64,000 nucleotides of DNA, taken from positions 558,001-622,000 of the forward strand of contig MARA01000020.1 in assembly GCA_001792895.1 (NCBI GenBank). Reading direction: 5' to 3'. Within the stretch, counting starts at the first letter, position 1. The number at the start of each line of letters is the position of its first letter. The translations under genes and the position numbers were made by a program. The notes beneath the pieces are model-generated. The model worked only from the letters and a program-made list of their open reading frames with translations, had not been told where the DNA came from and made no database searches. This DNA is from Lentinus brumalis (lineage: Eukaryota; Basidiomycota; Agaricomycetes; Polyporales; Polyporaceae). Of the stretch, positions 1-10,393 are shown in pieces.

Positions 1-1134
1 GGTATGGTTGTTGAGGATAAGCTCTGATGGATGCTCCGGACGAAATGGACCCCGGCCACCGGGTGTTGAGGGAGAGATCCGGCCTCGGTTGCGATGACGT
101 CCGACGTCTGACCCAGAGAGGTGAGGTGAGAGATCAGTGGGAAAGGGTGGTTACTGGGCAGCATGGATAGTGCCGGTACCACTTCTTCTGCTGCCAGCGG
201 CCGGAATCATGCTACCCAGCGCTTCACGAACCATGTTGCCAGTTACATGTTCGCAGTATGCGAACTCGCTGAGATGGTCCGGGCGTGATCGAAAGGAAGC
301 GGATAGAGCAGGAGGATAGCCAGAAGAGGGTTTGAAGGCGGGGAGGTTCAGGAGTTTCGCGCGCGGCTGGGGGAGGATGTAGGGCGAGAGAGGGATTCCT
401 TTCGTGTCTTGGGTGGCTTTATATCTTAGTCTAGCCAAGCTTCATGCGGGCATGACCACGTCGCGATAGTGATCGAAGGTGTCGTATGTCGTTCATCTGA
501 CTTCCGCAAAGCGGATGCCCGCCTCACGTGGGTGGAGTCGGATGGTGCGAGTATCAGCGCGTCTGGCCTCACGGGTTGCGTGCGCATGAGGCGGTGGCAT
601 GCGTCGGAGGCTTGGGCGGGCTGTAATCGGATTTAGGTCGCGTGCGCCCCGTTGCGTCCATTTTGTGGCTGTCAGTTTCTGAGCTCTTCGATTCATCGAA
701 GATGGCGACAATTATCCGGGTCGGAGGCTCGAGTTATGTGGGATGCGCCGGAGGACGCGGAGAAGAATGTCAGAAAGAATGCCGTGCATGCGACCAGACG
801 CGACCTCGTTGCATGTACAGGATAGAGTCGTACTTACACAGAAGGTTGCACAGATGTCATGAGGCTTGGACATCTGAGCGCTAAAACTTCTCACTGTGCA
901 TGCATAGATGATATTGCAAGCCGTCGCGTTCACGCTAAGTGCTCGAATGATTGCCGGCAAACGTCGGCGACTTGCACATTGAGGTGTCCTCGAGCGGCGT
1001 GCGAGGGCCACGTCGGTAGACTGTGTCCGTGATGGTAAGAACTATCGACTCTCGAGCGCTGCCACCATCCTTCCACATACCATCACACATCGATCCCAGC
1101 ATCTTTCGACCGGCACGGCACGGGAGCTTCTACC
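1..1134. other. Stretch without a supportable gene
   Basis: Short open frames exist on both strands (for example a 95-codon one on the minus strand at 151-438), but none shows a recognisable domain, a signal peptide or convincing splice-linked continuation. The last 60 bases form the leader of the thioredoxin gene that starts at 1135. Confidence 0.5.
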
Positions 1135-2068
1135 ATGGCCGGACCTGTTGTCATAGAGTCTATCAGCCACTGGAACTCTACTCTTAGGTCTGCGAAACAA
1201 GAGAAGAAACCCATCTTCGTCGACTTATTCGCAACATGGTGTGGTCCATGCTCAGTGAGTCATCGCAAGAAAACGAATAAAAAGCATCCTGAAGCATCAC
1301 GGCCATAGGCTATCGCACCTGTGTTTGAACAACTTGCAGCGGAGTTTCAGATGCTGTCTTCCTCAAAGTCGACGTCGACAAGTTACAGCCCATTACGCAG
1401 AAGTACAAGGTCACCGCGATGCCCACCTTTTATACCATAAAAGAGGACGGCCCCGTCGACTCCGTACAAGGAGCTGATAGGAGCGCGCTCAGAGACATGG
1501 TTGCGAAGCACGCGATCCGGCCATCTGCTGTGAATCATCCTCCACTTCCCGAGAAGGCCCTAAAGCTGAAGGTTGATGGCAATGCCGCGTTTGCGGAGGG
1601 AGACTTTGTGCAAGCCTTCCTCTGCTATTCGCGCGCGCTGGATGTTGCGCCTGGCTCGGCCGTGCTCCTCGTCAACCGCGCCCACACGCTGATGAAGATG
1701 GTGAAAATGGAGGGCACGACGAAGGCAGATCGGAACAAGTATCGGCGCAAGGCGCTGGAGGATTGTCTCGTAGCGGTTCCGCAGGACGATGGGAAGTGGG
1801 GAAAGGCATGGCTGCGGTTGGCCGAGGCGTCGTTGCTCTCAGCAGAAGAGGAGTCAATTGAAGAATTCCCCATCACTAAGCGAGCCATGAAGAGAAAGGA
1901 AAGGATAGCGGGGGCAGAAGAGGCACTAAGGGCTGCTATTGAACACTCCGAGGGGAAGATCAAAGAGGGTCGGTGCACATCTTAGTCGGAAGTGCATGTG
2001 TGCTGACTGCGCGTACAGAAGCAGAGAAGTTGTTGGCGGATGTGCGGGCCCGTATGGGCGGGGTGTAA
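1135..2068 (+). CDS. Thioredoxin-like protein with C-terminal TPR region (one-base frameshift)
   Basis: Cytosolic-type redox or co-chaperone protein. The exons read 1135-1254, 1309-1968 and 2019-2068. The 54-nt intron 1 (GTGAGT to CATAG) interrupts just after the active site. Exon 1 encodes an N-terminal thioredoxin strand and the redox motif WCGPC at residues 35-39. Exon 2 continues with APVFEQLAAEF, the cis-proline loop MPTFY and then TPR-like helices (GNAAFAEGDFVQAFLCYSRA and following). Intron 2 (1969-2018) removes an early in-frame stop, giving a C-terminus ending RMGGV and about 276 residues. Between 1341 and 1352 the frame must shift by one base: AAEF is in one frame and DAVFLKVDVDK in the next, with no room for an intron. 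This is either an assembly indel or a real lesion. The family assignment is secure; function beyond disulfide chemistry is inferred. Confidence 0.8.
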
Positions 2069-2616
2069 CGAGTATGCTAGTAGTACTCACTATATCATTC
2101 CCATCTGATACTCTGCCCCTCCGTTCCTGCGAAGCCGTCCAACCTGACAGTCATGCACATCCAGCATTTTCTTTGGCTCGTCACGACTTCGCAGGGCTGA
2201 TACTCAGCAACCCGGCAGGACTTGCAAATTGAAGCTCGAACTTCCCTAGCTGAACTTATCGGCAGTAGCGCAGACGATCGAGTAGAAGGATTACAAGCCA
2301 AGGCAAATCGCTGGGTTGGTGGTGGCCGCAGGATAAAGGGAACTGGAAGTCGGCGGCCTACGCCGTCGCGTCGTGTCACAGACTGGTTCCCACGTGACCG
2401 TCGCGTCGCGTCGGTGATGAGCGCTACAACGTAAGTTGCCCTGCGCCACCCGCGAGTTCTATTGTCCTTCCGCCGTCACTGTTCAGTGCAACCTACCATC
2501 TATAACTGAGAGTTTTTTGTCAGATTTTGAGCATCATCCGCCGCTCAGTTCGGCGACGGACTCTTAACATTCGGGTTGAGTACCAGTCCGAGTTCACTTG
2601 GCAAGTACTTCGAAAG
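2069..2616. other. Intergenic region, nothing recognised
   Basis: This separates the thioredoxin gene from the first APH-like gene. The last 100 bases before 2617 form its presumptive 5' leader. No RNA gene, repeat or conserved element was recognised. Confidence 0.5.
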
Positions 2617-3602
2617 ATGGTTTTGGTGTCAGAGCCTGAACACCCAGGGCTGTATGTATACTTCTACTCCTGCTGGATCATACTGATGCTTTTCTTAGGA
2701 ATACCCACAGTGAAACTCGCGATACGATCTTCGAACCTCCGGAAGAAGCGATAGCCCAGATCTTGCCCTTCCTTGTCTACAAACGAGAACTTCGTATCCT
2801 CGGCCACCCCGTACATGCCAACAACCTCTTTTACGATCTGGAAGATGGCCGCATTGTCAAGACAGGCGTCAGTACCTCTGTCTACGAGGCGAAGGTCATG
2901 ATGTTCGTCCGGAAGTACACATCCATCCCCGTTCCCAAAGTCCACATGGTGTTCCAGCACGACGGCGCTACCCATATAGTAATGGACCTCGTTGACGGTG
3001 TTGCTCTCCGCGAAGCGGCCTGTTTCGACGAGGCTGGAGACCAAACTTTCACAGGCGCAGGGGCACTAGCCACGGCTGACCAGGTCGTCGCCATCATGCA
3101 GCAGCTCAAGGGCTTTATAGACGAATTACGAGAGCTCGGACGCCGCTTGCCCCAGCAACAGCCCCACTTTGGGTCGTGGCCAGACGGCCCGTTCCGAAAC
3201 AACTACTTCCACGACGCGCCCCCTCCAAGACCTTTCCACTCTGTCGACGAGTTTCACGCTTACTTCCTGGACCGCTTGCGGCCGTTATGGGAAGCCAAGG
3301 ATACCTACGACCTACTGGAGCAGGTCAGGAGCGAGGGCGAAGAAAGCGAGCCTGTCCTCACTCACGGGGACCTCGCGCCTCGTAACATCCTCGTCAAGGA
3401 CGGTCGCATCGTCGCTGTGGTGGACTGGGAGACGTTCGGCTGGTACCCGGACTTCTGGGAGTACATGGGAATTGGAGACGAAGTCATGCTCCGGGTGACG
3501 TTTCGAGCTATTAAGGCCACATTCGGAAAGACTCCGTTGGTCTGTGAGACATACCGCTATGTACAAGCTTGTTTGACGCAACATGACTTATTCTTTCGGT
3601 GA
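2617..3602 (+). CDS. APH-fold phosphotransferase (protein-kinase-like), copy 1
   Basis: Member of the aminoglycoside phosphotransferase/choline-kinase fold, widely expanded in mushrooms; the physiological substrate is unknown. A short first exon (2617-2651) joins a long second exon (2699-3602) across a 47-nt intron, giving about 312 residues. The start is supported by the matching exon structure of the paralogue at 5175-6191. Visible motifs are an N-lobe with GRIVKTG, the Brenner-type catalytic loop HGDLAPRN (His234-Asp236 region) and the metal-binding Asp in VVDWETFGWYP (about residue 254). The catalytic residues are intact, so an active kinase is plausible. It sits next to a gene of an unrecognised family, and the same pairing recurs 2 kb further on, which suggests a tandem cassette duplication. 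Confidence 0.85.
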
Positions 3603-4176
3603 GTGAATGCTTACGACCCCAAACACATTTCTATGCTGGCTGATTATGTGGCCTGGGTATCAGATAGTCTGCGATATGGTACTGTACACCCTGAAGGGTT
3701 CGGGGAGACTGGCTACGATATCCTGGGCATGAATACAGCCATCGGGATCTACGGCGACAGTGCGCTCGACCGTTACAAACGGCAATCCCATGCTGCAAGC
3801 GAGTGTGAGCTTGCGTCGCGCGTAGAATTACATAGTGGTTACACATACCGTGGTGAGCGGTCGCAGCCACCTGGCCCCATTGTCTCTGGCTGATGCTACC
3901 GGCCTCGTAGATCTTATAAGTACGGACTTCTGGGAGTACGGGGTTCGGGAATGTGGCCACCCCGCGCGCAAGCTTCGAAGCTATGAAGGCCGTTTCCGGA
4001 GTTACGTTTGTGATGTATCGATACTAGTAGGGCGTATGTATTCTGAGCATGAGTTGCTCCTCCCCTACTCGCCTAACATCATGCGTGATGATCACATCAT
4101 TAGTTAGAATCCCTAGACTTGAATTCGGTACTTGCTCGGAGGTGTACATAGTGGACAGAATATCGCGATCTCATCA
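3603..4176. other. Convergent 3' spacer between APH copy 1 and unknown-family copy 1
   Basis: No gene recognised. Around 3928-3944 there is a 17-base perfect match to a part of the upstream APH gene (near 3453), which may be a relic or chance. Confidence 0.4.
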
Positions 4177-4888
4177 TTAGTCGAAGTCCACGTCCTCCCC
4201 AGATTTGCCCTCGTCCGAGAACCACTTTTTCGCCGCTGCAAGCCAGACGTTAGTTTGTGTCTATCAGATCGCAAAAGCACGCACCTTTCTCCGCCCCCTC
4301 AACCACCTCATCGAACATCGCATCCTTAATGATGCCGTCGTGCATCACCTCGCGAAGGAGATCAATGACCCAGCATCGAGAGCTCCCGTAGCCGTGCGGC
4401 TCCGCAACATCCACACTCGATGCGAGTTCCACGATCCGCTCTCTGAACCAGGGCGGTATGACACCGAGAGAGACTTGCTGGGCCTCACGCGTACTAGCGT
4501 CTTCAAGGTCTGCAGTCTTGAACTCCGGACCCCGATAGACGTAGCGCTGTCGGTGCTGCGGGTCGTGAGGGGTGTCCTCGGTGTCGACATGAAGGTGAAC
4601 CCAACCGCCCTCATCCGCTCGCCACGACAAACTCCAGTGGAGGTGTGTCGGGCCCCAAGAATGAGCACCGATGGGACGGAAGACATGAGGAGGGTAGACC
4701 AGAACGACTACTTCCCGCATCTTATTGTCCCGGGCCAGGTGATATTCAATGGTGGGCGGACCAGCGGGGCGACGTCTAGTCAAAGTGCGAAAGTATTGCA
4801 TTGCGGTGATGATTCTGGACAGGCAGAGGTTAAAGTGGTGCGATTGGGGTATGAATAAGAGGCAGACGTACTGCGAGTGGCTTGCCAT
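4177..4888 (-). CDS. Unrecognised basidiomycete protein, family copy a
   Basis: I do not recognise this family. The exons on the minus strand read 4888-4872, 4775-4285 and 4235-4177, giving about 188 residues. Splicing the 96-nt first intron links MASHSQ to RRPAGPPTIEYHL, and the last intron (GTGCGT to TTGCAG) adds an acidic tail ending DVDFD. Its paralogue at 6644-7166 shares the blocks LVYPP, DLHWSL-like (here HLHWSLSW), a C-x3-W-x6-L-like segment (CWVIDLLREV) and DGII. The penultimate intron phase and position are also conserved. No signal peptide or membrane helix is evident. A TATATAAG box lies upstream. It lies between two APH-like kinases. The conserved Trp, Cys and Gly pattern suggests a folded globular domain rather than a spurious frame. 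Confidence 0.7.
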
Positions 4889-4936
4889 GACTGGTTGCGG
4901 TTGGAAGAGTGCGAAGAGGGGAGATGCGGAGGGGGT

Positions 4937-4944
4937 CTTATATA
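4937..4944 (-). promoter_or_regulatory. TATA box of unknown-family gene copy a
   Basis: TATATAAG on the minus strand, about 50 nt upstream of the ATG at 4888. The spacing leaves only a short 5' leader. Confidence 0.55.
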
Positions 4945-5174
4945 CTGGACATCATAACCACCGTACATACCGCCATCATGGCTCGGCACGAGGCATAACT
5001 TGGACATCACGCTACCTTTGTCGAATTGGCGCTTTGTATAGACATTATTGTCCCGCTTTGGTAGCCGCATTGTTCTCCGAGCTTCGGCCCAAGCGTAGAG
5101 AAGATATAAGCACACGTTCATCAACCACGGCTTTCAGCAATCCGCTACAGCTACAGCAACTCAAGCCTGAGAGC

Positions 5175-6191
5175 ATGCCGCACAATCTCAGTGGCTCAAT
5201 GCCTGACATCGCTTCGTGAGTAACTTACGCAATCTCACGATGAATGGAAAAGCTGACCGCTCACCCACTGCACAGCACCGGAAAGATGTGGTTCGCGAGG
5301 TATCTGCCAGCAGACGTCCGCGGTATTTTCGAGCCCACCGCGGAGGCAGTTCAGGAAACCTTGCGCCTAATGGCCGAGGATTACACGGGCCTCGAGGGAG
5401 CGGGGTCCTGCCAGTCCACCTTCTACAACCTCGGAGACGGCCGCCTCGTGAAGACCGGCCACCGCACCTCCATGGAAGAGGCGTACGCGATGGTCTTCGT
5501 CCGAGCGCACACAAAGATTCCCGTGCCGCAAGTCTTCATGGTCTTCGAGCACGCTGGGCTCGTGCACATCGTCATGGAGCTCGTCAAGGGCACCGCCCTG
5601 CGCGAGGCCGTGTACTATGACGCGGACGGTGTGCCGACGGCGGGAGACGGGATGGTCACGAACGCGCAACTCCAGAGTATCATGCTCCAGCTGCGCGGCG
5701 TCGTCGAAGAGCTCCGGGACCTCGGTCGCCGGTTCGCACCTACACGCCCCACGTTAGGCTCTCTCACGGGAGGGAGGTACACCAATACGTACTTCTTGGA
5801 GGACCTTCCTTCAGCACGCTTCGAGCCAGGAGCAGACTTCCACGCGTACTGGCTGAAACGTGTTCAGCCGTTCAAGAACATGGACGGTGAGGCCTACGAG
5901 CACCTCAAGCGCCTGGCAAGAGAGAGTGCCCTGCACCCGTCCCGAGCCGACGCTCCGCGACTCACCCATGGAGACCTGGCGCCGCGGAACATCATCATCG
6001 AAAACGGGAAGATCGTCGCTATCGTGGACTGGGAGACGTTCGGGTGGTATCCTGAGTTCTGGGAGGACATGGGTATTCATAACGAAGTGATGCCTGGACG
6101 AGTGCGCGAGGCCATTGAGGGAGTATTCGGGAAGATGACGGATGTTACACGTACCTACATCATGTTGCTTTCAGCCCTGCGGAAGGGCTGA
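5175..6191 (+). CDS. APH-fold phosphotransferase (protein-kinase-like), copy 2
   Basis: Paralogue of the gene at 2617-3602 with the same two-exon layout: exon 1 5175-5215, 60-nt intron, exon 2 5276-6191, about 318 residues. It keeps GDGRLVKTG in the N-lobe, the catalytic HGDLAPRN (about residues 245-252) and the metal-binding Asp of IVDWETFGWYP (about 265). The N-terminal region aligns with copy 1 through IFEP and the following helix. Copy 2 extends slightly further before the catalytic loop. Key residues are intact, so both copies could be active. The substrate is unknown; small-molecule kinases of this fold phosphorylate choline, antibiotics or sugars, and nothing here discriminates. An unknown-family gene follows on the same strand. 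Confidence 0.85.
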
Positions 6192-6546
6192 TCACCAATC
6201 CATCCTGTATGCTTTAGTTGTTCACTAGAACCCCACACAAGTCTTCGCTGAAACATAAGGATACTTCGAGAGCGAGGCAGCGGCGTTGCAGTGTCGACTC
6301 ACGGTCTTGTTCCCAGCTGAGAGAGCGTCAGCAATATGAGCCACCGAAGTCACCAACCATCTCTAACGTCTCCTTGTCCTTAGAGCCAAGCTGACAGAGC
6401 CGAGGCTCTAAGAGGGTCCATAGGACACCTACTATGCAAACTGAAGAACTTCATGGCCTGCTGCGCAAGTTCCATGCGGTGGGACAAAGCGGATGGGCCA
6501 AAGCGGTACAATAGGCTGTGTTCAATCGCGGCAAGATTGCTCGAGG

Positions 6547-6554
6547 TATAAAAG
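6547..6554 (+). promoter_or_regulatory. TATA box of unknown-family gene copy b
   Basis: TATAAAAG located 90 nt before the ATG at 6644. It lies inside an upstream in-frame open stretch and is the reason for choosing 6644 rather than 6518 as the start. Confidence 0.6.
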
Positions 6555-6643
6555 GCGACTGTTCAGCAGAACCACCAAACTACTCCGTCGACGATCTCTC
6601 ACATCTATCCGCATTCGCAGAACGCACCTTCACCTTCATCGAA

Positions 6644-7166
6644 ATGCCAGGTCCCATCATCGTTTCTGAGTCTCGCAGCGACAAAGAGGTCTTCCTCCTG
6701 GTCTATCCACCTCGGATTAACGACGCCACACGACACGACCTCCACTGGAGTCTCGCCTGGGAGGTCAGCGCAGGACACTGGAAGTACGTGCAGGTCAACG
6801 CACGAAGACAAGAAGGCGACCCGGAACCGACGACGCAATATTGCGCGTACTGTGGCGCATGCACCAAAAGCGGAGCTGGAACCGCGGTTGGGGCGAGGCT
6901 CTTTTCTATAGGGCGTCTCAGCTACCAATGGCGGAACAGAATAGAGGAGATCGCGCGGTCTGTACCTGTGTGCGAGCCGGGCGGTCTCTGGAGCTGCCAG
7001 CATTGGATGTCACGCGTGTTGGGACGAGTGGCCGACGACGGCATAATCTGTCAGAGGGTACTAGAGGATGTTGTCGCCTGGGCACATAATGGTGAGCTGT
7101 GGCCTCTGGTCTCGTAATTGCTCCGGCTGATATCTCGCAGCTTGGAACGATGTCTTGCCATCGTGA
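6644..7166 (+). CDS. Unrecognised basidiomycete protein, family copy b
   Basis: Paralogue of 4177-4888; function unknown. Exons 6644-7091 and 7141-7166 give about 157 residues. The start MPGPIIVSES was chosen because a TATAAAAG box lies 90 nt upstream. Shared with copy a are FLLVYPP, DLHWSLAWEV, a WxxRIxEIA-like helix, CQHWMSRVLGRV and DGII, followed by an intron in the same phase and a short last exon (AWNDVLPS). Copy b has several cysteines in the middle (a CAYCGAC segment) that copy a lacks. No signal peptide is visible. Presence next to an APH-like kinase in both copies suggests the two families were duplicated together; a functional link is conjecture. Confidence 0.7.
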
Positions 7167-7409
7167 GCGGCCGCGCAATGGTGCATGTATGTGCTAGCAG
7201 TTCGCGATATCGTCGTTCATTCGTATATGAGGAACACGTACAGAGCAGGAGCGTGTGTTGTAAATACCCTGACTGCAGTTTCCTCCACGCACGCAAAGAA
7301 TGGCAGCATGACAGAGACAGTACGCGGGAATATGTTCGCGAAGAGACAAACGCACCTTTCAGCATTGGGTAACCGCTTAGACCAGCCGTGTCCACTCTGC
7401 GCCCGAGTC

Positions 7410-8000
7410 TTAGCCATTCTTTCCCTCACTCTTACTTGACAGCAGAAGCTCGTCCAACAGCGCGGCGACCTTCTTCTGGGCATCCGTCTTCTCTGCCTGC
7501 AGGCTCCGTAGCTCGGCATCGCGCCGTTTCGCAATCTGTGCTTCATCTGACAGCAGCAGAAGGAGCTTCATGGAGTGGATAGTCGACATGAGTGAGTTGG
7601 CAGCGCGTATCTACGCGTGGAAGACCAAGAGAAAGCGATAATGAGAGAATAAAAGAGTACAAGGAGCGAGCAGACGTACCATAGACTCGGCGCGACATTG
7701 CGCTTGGAACGACTCCTGCGCGATGCGGAACTTGTCTTTGTCCCCGATCTACGGCAGTTGTGAGTTGCTAGCGAGCACACAAGATACGTCTATACGTACC
7801 GCCGCGAGCGCGACAATATCCACCATGCCGTCCACAAGGGTTTCAATCTCGACGTCTACACGCTTGTTCCACTCTTCCTCGATGGCGTCGAGGTACTCGT
7901 CGGAGTTCTGGTCAATAGAGGGCTGTGTCTGACGCTGCAGAAGCTTTGCCGTGGGCAGCGCAGACGGGCGAGAGACATCTGTCTGAGGAATGTCCGACAT
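7410..8000 (-). CDS. Mediator complex subunit 22 (Med22/Surfeit-5 family)
   Basis: Head-module subunit of Mediator, which bridges transcription factors and RNA polymerase II in the nucleus. Three exons (8000-7800, 7748-7680, 7610-7410) splice in phase to 156 residues, a usual length for the family. The N-terminal half contains the helix YLDAIEEEWNKRVDVEIETL. Exon 2 encodes IGDKDKFRIAQESFQAQ. Exon 3 encodes AANSLMSTIHSMK followed by a long helix with ELRSLQAEKTDAQKK, which suits a coiled-coil head subunit. Both introns are 50-70 nt with GTACGT donors. The ATG at 8000 was taken over an upstream in-frame ATG because the preceding 23 residues are low-complexity His/Arg. Confident family call. Confidence 0.85.
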
Positions 8001-8156
8001 AGTGACCCGACGAGGAGGGAGGAGGTGGTGGTGGTTGTGGTGGGAGGAACGTACAGTAACTCTGGTCACAGTTCACTCAGTACAATCAGGCGTCCAACAT
8101 ACTCATTCGAGTAAATTTGTCTTTGATCTGTAATTGCGTAACAGGCGCCATGTAAG

Positions 8157-8229
8157 TCCCGTTTAGCTCAGTTGGTAGAGCGCGTCACTAGTAATGACGA
8201 GGTCAGTCGTTCAAATCGGCTAATGGGAA
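8157..8229 (+). tRNA. tRNA-Thr (anticodon AGT)
   Basis: A complete 73-nt cloverleaf can be folded. The acceptor TCCCGTT pairs with AATGGGA with discriminator A. The D stem is GCTC/GAGC. The anticodon stem CGTCA/TGACG encloses loop CTAGTAA, with anticodon AGT at positions 34-36. The variable loop is five bases, and the T stem AGTCG/CGGCT encloses loop TTCAAAT. There is no intron. CCA is not encoded, as expected for a nuclear tRNA. Confidence 0.93.
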
Positions 8230-8948
8230 GTTTCATCTACGGTATATGGTTTTGCTCGGGGTTGGTAGTTTGGTAAGTTGTTGCTAGATCCCGGTAGCAC
8301 CGCCGCAATGAGCAGGAGCAGGTCTGCAGGACGAACGCAATCGTATAGTAGAGGATGCAAACTGCTGGTTATGGTCCAGGAGGTGTTCTGGCTTTCCGAC
8401 GCTGCGTGCGACTTAAAGTCCATGCCACAACGAACACGTTTCAAGTGATTTCAGTCCGGGAGGATGAGGGGCGGCGATCGCTCCTGCAGGTCCATTGCGA
8501 TTTCCGATCGGACATGAGCGCATGAGCCTCCAGAATGGGCGAACGGGCCTTCAAGCCGTACTAGTAACGCGTCCGTCCGAGTCGCTGGCACGGGTGTCCA
8601 AAACATACTGTATCATACATGTGTGCACGCAAGTAGAAGGTCAAGATACTTACTAGTACAGCTACTTCCACGATCCATCGAATTACTACCACCGTTGATT
8701 CGCTTTGCAAGTTCTTGTTCAGTTAGCCAGAAATTGACTCGCTATGCAGATAGGAAGCGTACTTATAGGCCATCTATGTCACGGTGTACTTAACTAACCC
8801 CTGAATTTGTGTCCTTCGAGTAGCTAGCACTATCTTGTGTACTATGGTCCTTCTGGTGCACTGCCGCTATGCATCGTGGAGGAGGGAGGAGGAGGATGAG
8901 GAAGCTGTGCCGGACCGCGTACATTCTCCGCTCGGACTATGTGGACAT
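8230..8948. other. Gene-free spacer upstream of NAD(P)-binding gene 1
   Basis: No coding region, RNA or clear repeat recognised between the tRNA and the promoter of the gene at 9057. Confidence 0.5.
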
Positions 8949-8967
8949 CAACGCGTATGCACCGGCA
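8949..8967 (+). promoter_or_regulatory. Conserved promoter element shared by the two NAD(P)-binding gene copies
   Basis: The 19-base string caacgcgtatgcaccggca is identical at 34341-34359 in front of the second gene copy, although most surrounding sequence has diverged. It lies 31 nt before a TATAAG box (28 nt in the other copy), so it is a candidate activator site. The factor is unknown. Confidence 0.5.
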
Positions 8968-8997
8968 CCGAGTTCTCACCTGTTCGAAACCTATCAT

Positions 8998-9003
8998 TAT
9001 AAG
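8998..9003 (+). promoter_or_regulatory. TATA box of NAD(P)-binding gene 1
   Basis: TATAAG, 54 nt upstream of the ATG at 9057; the duplicate gene has the same motif in the same arrangement. Confidence 0.5.
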
Positions 9004-9056
9004 GGTGCTGTTCGAAAGGCTGATGATGCTCACCACCATCCAGTCACTTCACCACT

Positions 9057-9929
9057 ATGCACATCGTCCTCACTGGAGTGACCGGTGCTGGTACGTCTGA
9101 CCGGGCGACGTCTGAACAGCTTCTTACGCTTATATTGATTGTCTTAAGCTGGCCTTGCGATCTACCGCGCGGCACTGACAGACCCCGCGGTGCAGCAAGT
9201 GACACTACTCACGCGTCGTGAGGTCCCCTCGTGGGCGAAGCTCCCTCCTAACGCGAACGAGAAGACCGCAGTCATCCTGCACACCGACTTCAAGACGTAC
9301 CCGCCCGACCTCGCGCGCCGCCTCGCCGGCCATGACGCGCTGATCTGGGCGCTGGGGAAGAGTGCCTACGGGATGTCCGAGGAGGAGTACACGGAACTCA
9401 CCTACGACTACACCCTCTCTGCCGCACGCGCCCTGAAGGAGGCGGGTGCGGGTTCGGCGGAGAAGCCTTTCCGGTTCGTCTTCATTAGCGGCGAATATGC
9501 GGACTCCACGGGGCAATCAGGACAGATGTGGGCGAAGGTCAAGGTGCGCCGTCCGCGATTGAGTTCATCGTCCGAGTGCCGACGTTTGACCTGAAGGGCC
9601 GTGTCGAGCGTGAGCTGCCAGAGCTCTTCGAGGGGACGAACATGATAGCTCACATCTATCGTGCCGGGTATTTCTTTCCGTCCAAGAAGTATCCCGAAGA
9701 CCGCCTCAACCAACGTAGTACGCTATCGCGAGTCGCAGACATTGCCGTGGGCCCTGTGCTGAGGATGCTCGCGCCCTCGCTCTACTCGCCCATCGAAGAT
9801 TTGGGACGCTTTGCTGTGGAGGTCGCGAAGGGTCGGTGGCCGCAGCAGACGTTCTTCAGGAATGCAGACATGAGGGAGTTGATGAAGAGCGTACCACCGT
9901 TGACACACCCGGAACACGACGAGCTATGA
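9057..9929 (+). CDS. NAD(P)-binding Rossmann-fold oxidoreductase (atypical SDR), copy 1
   Basis: Predicted soluble nucleotide-binding reductase or epimerase-like protein; substrate unknown. Three exons (9057-9090, 9149-9543, 9597-9929) give 253 residues. The N-terminus MHIVLTGVTGAAGLAIYR contains the glycine-rich dinucleotide motif GxTGxxG at residues 7-13, split by intron 1. Downstream are an aspartate-containing strand (HTDFKTYPPDL), HDALIWALG, and SEEEYTELTYDYT, where a tyrosine could serve in catalysis. Intron 2 uses a GTGCGC donor. The second copy at 34471-35341 has identical length and exon structure. Both sit beside chitinase and aldo-keto reductase sequences, as part of an old segmental duplication. 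Confidence 0.85.
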
Positions 9930-10115
9930 GGACTCACAGTAACTCACAGCTCAACAGAGACGAGCACATCGAGATCACAAGATGATGGAGCCAAACCGCC
10001 ACTGCCTGAACTGCGCAAAGAGCGATAACTGCAGTGATCTGACCACGAACATCACTGCGAGTTGTCCTAACCGTATAGCCTCTCCCGGGCGGATGAATGT
10101 TGAGTGCACGTACAT

Positions 10116-10277
10116 AACTCGAAGCAGAACTTCGCTGCGGTCGACATCAAACTCAGTTCGGAGGACGTCGAAGAAGTCCGCAAGATCGCCGCGGCCGCGG
10201 ACGCGACGCAGGGCACGCGCTACACGGCCAACGTCATGCAGTTAATCTTCGCGGACACGCCCCCTCTGCAAGAATGA
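10116..10277 (+). pseudogene. Relic last exon of an aldo-keto reductase
   Basis: These 162 bases translate to 53 codons plus stop and match the complete final exon of the intact AKR at 32131-33538: KQNFAAVDIKLS, then EEVRKIAAAADATQG, ending LIFADTPPLQE. The preceding splice acceptor is damaged (the CAG is missing), and no upstream exon is present. The frame has remained open with few substitutions, so the loss may be recent. It lies convergent with, and 116 nt from, the end of chitinase 1, the same arrangement as AKR and chitinase pseudogene at 32 kb. Confidence 0.85.
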
Positions 10278-10393
10278 GGCCAAGTTCCCGAAGTCAGGGA
10301 ATGAGCACTGGTGAGATTGGGTATACTGCGATATACATGTTCGTGTCTCCAGCAGGGGTATATTGAACGTTGCATCCAGTGCAATTAAGTCCT

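Noticed and set aside
3925..3945. 17-base match to the APH gene downstream of copy 1
   Set aside because: Too short, with no flanking similarity; chance or a tiny relic cannot be separated.
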